Source: Sporomusa silvacetica DSM 10669
GTDB taxonomy: Bacteria; Bacillota; Negativicutes; Sporomusales; Sporomusaceae
NCBI RefSeq assembly: GCF_002257705.1
Contig: NZ_LSLK01000029.1
Location: 1 to 7,576 of the forward strand
DNA length: 7,576 bases
Reading direction: 5' to 3'
Under the pieces are notes generated by a model. That model searched no databases and was not told where the DNA came from. It saw only the letters and a list, made by a program, of their open reading frames with translations. Of the stretch, positions 4,955-7,576 are shown in pieces (the first letter of the stretch is position 1; the number at the start of each line of letters is the position of its first letter). Made by a program: the position numbers and the translations under genes.

Positions 4955-6544
4955 ATGGAGACCTTAATATTCACTCTGTTGCCAATTGTCGTTATTTTGG
5001 CTATGCTGATAATTTGGAAACAGGCAGCAGATGTAAGTGGCATTGTAGGATGGTTAGCGATTTCAGTAGTTGCTTATTTTGTATTTCAGACGAGTATTGA
5101 AGTAATACTACGTTCGACAGTTGCAGGTTTTATTAGATCATTTGCTGTCTCGCTTATTGTAGCGACCTCCTTGTTACAGATGGCTTTTATGGAACAAACA
5201 GGGGCGCTTAAGCGAATTATCATTTTTATCAAAACAATAGCCAGTGAAAACCGGGGAATTCAAATCATGCTGATTAATATTGGATTCGGTACCTTAATGG
5301 TATCAGTTGGTGCAACTCCGGTTTCGCTCTTGCCGCCGATACTTTTGGCGATGGGTTACTCGACTACGGTTGCTATTGCTTTGCCTGCAATAGGGTATGA
5401 CTCTTTGTGTACCTATGCGCTCTTAGGTGCCCCAATTGTTGTGTTTGTCGATGTAGCTAACAGTTTTTTCGGTAAAGGAAACGAGATTAGTTTGGCACAG
5501 GCGGGAATGGCTTTTTACATGTTTTTGCCAGTAGTTTCTACCTTAATAGGACTGTGTATGCTCTGGATTGTAGGACAATGGAGAGGAATCAAAGAAGGAT
5601 TAATTCCTTGCTTGATTACTGGAACGATCATTGGCATCGTATCGTATTTCACTAATAAATATGATAATTTAGTCGTGCTTACAGGGGTGTTATGTGGCAT
5701 TGCTGTCATTATAGCCATGGTAATGCTGTTGGTTATATCAGGGAAAAATGTAATTGATAAGAGTAAACTAACTGCCGAGGAGATTGCGTATGAGCGTCAA
5801 TATTCTTTGTGGCGAGCGCTAACTCCTTGGATTATATTGATCGTTCTTATTCTACTATTAAACATACCAAAAGACATCTTTAATTTCTTATATAGAACGC
5901 TAAAGTTACCGATTACTGGTATAACGGCTAATGGTAGTGCAATTGACACGAGAGCGTTATGGAACGCTTATACATGGATATTTATCAGTACTATTATGTC
6001 AATACCATTTATTCGCCCCACGAGTCAACAGATCAAAAAGACTCTGGCTATCTGGTGGAAACGGGCTCCAAGACCGGTTTTTTCCGCGGCCATATTTTTT
6101 TCCATAGGTGAAATCATGAATATGTCTGGCTACAGTATGGTCACAGGACAGTTTGAAACAGCTAGTATGGTGAAAGTGCTGGCAGATTACTCCGCTATCT
6201 ATTTTCATGATACATACGGGGCTATCGTAGCGTTTATTGGGTTGTTCGGCGGATTTATTACTGGCAGTGAGGCATCAACTATTGCTATGTTTGCCAAATA
6301 TACGTTGACAACAGCGAAGAATCTTAATATGACTTTATTAGGGTCAATTATTATTACTGCCGGGCTGGCTTTTGGGGGTGGTCTGGCAAGTGTGATATCT
6401 CCAGCCAAACTACAAAATGCAGCGGCTTCTATCGATAAGTTAGGACAAGAAAACCAGATTATTCGCACCGCTTTCATATTTTCATTGATTATAACGTTGG
6501 TTACTTCGCTTTTTGTTTTACTGCTGTTAAAGATAGCTGTTTGA
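4955..6544 (+). CDS. lctP: L-lactate permease (LctP/LldP) family transporter
   Basis: Predicted polytopic inner-membrane permease; characterised members such as E. coli LldP import lactate or glycolate with protons. The 529-residue length fits. Shared blocks include the TSLLQMAFMEQTGALKRI region (71-88), GFGTLMVSVGATPVSLLPP (110-128), GYDSLCTYALLGAP (147-160), QWRGIKE (208-214), the FITGSEAST loop (434-442, FLTGSDTSS in LldP) and the VISP segment (480-483). At least 12 hydrophobic stretches are visible. AGGAAGGGG (4940-4948) lies 6 nt before the ATG. The gene stands alone, without lactate utilisation genes (lldD, lutABC) beside it, and is preceded by a T-box that I read as tyrosine-specific. 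A substrate related to tyrosine, for example tyrosine itself or 4-hydroxyphenyllactate, is therefore an inference that competes with the family name. Confidence 0.88.
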   Translation: METLIFTLLPIVVILAMLIIWKQAADVSGIVGWLAISVVAYFVFQTSIEVILRSTVAGFIRSFAVSLIVATSLLQMAFMEQTGALKRIIIFIKTIASENRGIQIMLINIGFGTLMVSVGATPVSLLPPILLAMGYSTTVAIALPAIGYDSLCTYALLGAPIVVFVDVANSFFGKGNEISLAQAGMAFYMFLPVVSTLIGLCMLWIVGQWRGIKEGLIPCLITGTIIGIVSYFTNKYDNLVVLTGVLCGIAVIIAMVMLLVISGKNVIDKSKLTAEEIAYERQYSLWRALTPWIILIVLILLLNIPKDIFNFLYRTLKLPITGITANGSAIDTRALWNAYTWIFISTIMSIPFIRPTSQQIKKTLAIWWKRAPRPVFSAAIFFSIGEIMNMSGYSMVTGQFETASMVKVLADYSAIYFHDTYGAIVAFIGLFGGFITGSEASTIAMFAKYTLTTAKNLNMTLLGSIIITAGLAFGGGLASVISPAKLQNAAASIDKLGQENQIIRTAFIFSLIITLVTSLFVLLLLKIAV

Positions 6545-6569
6545 TTCTTTAAAAATTAAAAACGCTAGC

Positions 6570-6691
6570 TTAGTTACTTTTGACTTGTATACTGTTAATG
6601 ATTGAAAACGCCCCAAAAAGTGTAGATCGTGTATGCAGGGTACAAGTCACTTAACCTAAATTGTTCAAACTGCCTAGGCTGGCATTGGAAC
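6570..6691. repeat. Long interrupted palindrome and adjacent hairpin after the permease
   Basis: TGACTTGTA (6581-6589) and TACAAGTCA (6641-6649) are perfect 9-bp inverted repeats. Pairing continues inward as CTG (6592-6594) with CAG (6636-6638) and outward as TTAG-TTA (6570-6576) with TAAC-CTAA (6652-6659, one bulge). The loop of ~41 nt is unstructured by eye. A second hairpin follows: GTTC (6663-6666) with GAAC (6688-6691) and TGCC (6671-6674) with GGCA (6681-6684). There is no open reading frame and no clear promoter. It could be the permease 3' UTR, a small RNA, or a decayed miniature element. Confidence 0.45.
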
Positions 6692-6719
6692 GATAATTAA
6701 TGGTAACGATTCAGAATGG

Positions 6720-6761
6720 AATGGTCTAAACCTTCGTAAAGGAGGTTAGACCATTTCTTTT
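6720..6761 (+). terminator. Intrinsic terminator before the rRNA operon
   Basis: AATGGTCTAA-ACCT (6720-6733) pairs with AGGTTAGACCATT (6743-6755) with one bulged A, and the stem is followed by TCTTTT to 6761. It is the first good terminator after the permease stop codon (about 175 nt away) and separates that transcript from the rRNA promoters. Confidence 0.8.
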
Positions 6762-6821
6762 GTAAGTAAGTTAATGAAAATCAGCACACTTGGTTTGGAT
6801 ATAAGTTACGTCGTATGACAG

Positions 6822-6850
6822 TTGACAATAATCAAAACAACAGGTATAGT
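6822..6850 (+). promoter_or_regulatory. rRNA operon promoter P1
   Basis: TTGACA (6822-6827) and TATAGT (6845-6850) with exactly 17 bp between them. It is the most distal of three promoters, about 500 nt before the 16S gene. The stretch from the terminator to here (6762-6821) shows no gene. Confidence 0.8.
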
Positions 6851-6872
6851 ATTAACTCCAAGGGATATGGGA

Positions 6873-6951
6873 GTGACGGAACTGTCAGACATATAAGGCT
6901 TAGGATCCGACGAGACAAGTCATAGGGGTTCAAGTTCTTTCTGCCACACCA
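6873..6951 (+). other. tRNA-3'-end-like stretch between P1 and P2
   Basis: AGGGG-TTCAAGT-TCTTT (6924-6940) matches a T-arm with a consensus TTCRANY loop, although the stem relies on three G-U pairs. It is followed at the correct spacing by a 7-nt acceptor strand CTGCCAC (6941-6947), discriminator A and CCA (6949-6951). GTGACGG (6873-6879) could form the other acceptor strand with six of seven pairs, giving a 79-nt unit. I could not find a D-arm or a valid anticodon arm, so it is not a working tRNA. It may be a tRNA relic or a coincidence. Confidence 0.25.
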
Positions 6952-6970
6952 GTATATCCAAAAATTTCAG

Positions 6971-6999
6971 TTGACATTATACAAGCAAAATGATATTCT
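6971..6999 (+). promoter_or_regulatory. rRNA operon promoter P2
   Basis: TTGACA (6971-6976) and TATTCT (6994-6999), again with a 17-bp spacer. Its transcript would begin near 7005 with a small hairpin, GTCGCT paired to AGCGGC (about 7006-7020). Confidence 0.75.
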
Positions 7000-7046
7000 A
7001 TAAGAGTCGCTGTGAGCGGCGGAAATAATTGGCATGAATAATTTTA

Positions 7047-7075
7047 TTGACATAACGAAAGATAAATGCTAGGAT
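7047..7075 (+). promoter_or_regulatory. rRNA operon promoter P3
   Basis: TTGACA (7047-7052) and TAGGAT (7070-7075) with a 17-bp spacer. It is the promoter nearest the 16S gene and its -10 is the weakest of the three. Start would be near 7080, giving a leader of about 280 nt. Confidence 0.75.
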
Positions 7076-7082
7076 AAAATTC

Positions 7083-7361
7083 CGTCACAAACAGACGAAA
7101 TGTTCGGGCAAATCATGTTTTATATGACACGTCCGTAACTAGTGCATTCCATGCACGACGTTCCCTGAAAACTGAACAATGTAAGTAATGCATCAAAAAA
7201 GCCAGATGTGCGGTTGTATGTCGCTTGCGACATACAAAACCAAAAACAATTTCTTTAAGCAGACACACGAAATCTATGATTTCGATGTGGTCGCTTAGTT
7301 AGATGCTTGCATCTAACATCAAATAATCATTTAGAGCCAACAAATGGCTTCAATAAAAACC
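7083..7361 (+). other. 16S pre-rRNA leader with boxA-like motif and hairpin chain
   Basis: The motif CTGAAAACTGAACAATG (7165-7181) resembles the conserved leader/boxA region found before 16S in Firmicutes, thought to load Nus antitermination factors. Hairpins surround it: CGTC/GACG (7083-7097), GTGCAT/ATGCAC (7142-7156), TTGTATGTCGC/GCGACATACAA (7214-7237), CGAAATC/GATTTCG (7268-7284, extendable to 7259-7294), GTTAGATGC/GCATCTAAC (7298-7317), AGCCA/TGGCT (7335-7349) and CAATAAA/TTTATTG (7351-7368, reaching into the 16S end). They are likely processing or antitermination structures. No open reading frame is present. Confidence 0.6.

Positions 7362-7576
<215 letters not shown>

Noticed and set aside
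6570..6761. 6S RNA in the gap after the permease
   Set aside because: The length is right, but 6S needs one long rod with a central bubble; here the pairing forms separate hairpins and no promoter precedes it.

Overview
The window reads as chromosomal DNA of an anaerobic, low-to-moderate GC Firmicute. The most likely group is the Negativicutes, near Sporomusaceae such as Sporomusa or Pelosinus. The reasons are strong AGGAGG-type ribosome binding sites before nearly every gene, a T-box riboswitch, a rubredoxin-first rubrerythrin, a DUF1540 protein, and the first ~215 nt of a 16S rRNA at the right edge whose wording fits that group. The genus is an inference; no database comparison was possible.

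Layout, left to right. Positions 1-176 hold no gene that I can support. A small cytosolic-looking N-acetylmuramoyl-L-alanine amidase (198-773, +) runs convergently into a PaaI-type hotdog thioesterase (836-1252, -), with a very stable 17-bp hairpin between them. The thioesterase is divergent from an MFS exporter of the MFS_3/DHA3 type (1373-2638, +). Their shared upstream region carries a perfect 9-bp inverted repeat that looks like an operator. Next is a two-gene oxidative-stress unit, a reverse rubrerythrin (2741-3283) followed 16 nt later by a cysteine-rich protein with two DUF1540 modules (3300-3623). A DoxX-family membrane protein (about 3775-4245) follows.

The long gap 4246-4954 is regulatory. 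A consensus promoter drives a complete T-box leader (about 4315-4695) with a specifier loop that I read as UAC (tyrosine) and a classic terminator. Then comes a ~150-nt structured block made of two diverged repeat units, the second of which again looks like an intrinsic terminator. Downstream lies a lactate-permease (LctP/LldP) family transporter (4955-6544). Control of a lactate-permease homologue by uncharged tRNA-Tyr would suggest that it carries tyrosine or a related aromatic hydroxy- or keto-acid. This is the most interesting point in the window.

The gap 6545-7361 holds an unexplained long interrupted palindrome, a smaller hairpin and a good terminator (6720-6761). These are followed by the control region of an rRNA operon: three tandem consensus promoters, each with a 17-bp spacer, a tRNA-3'-end-like stretch between P1 and P2, a boxA-like leader motif, a chain of perfect hairpins, and the start of 16S rRNA at about 7362, truncated by the window edge.
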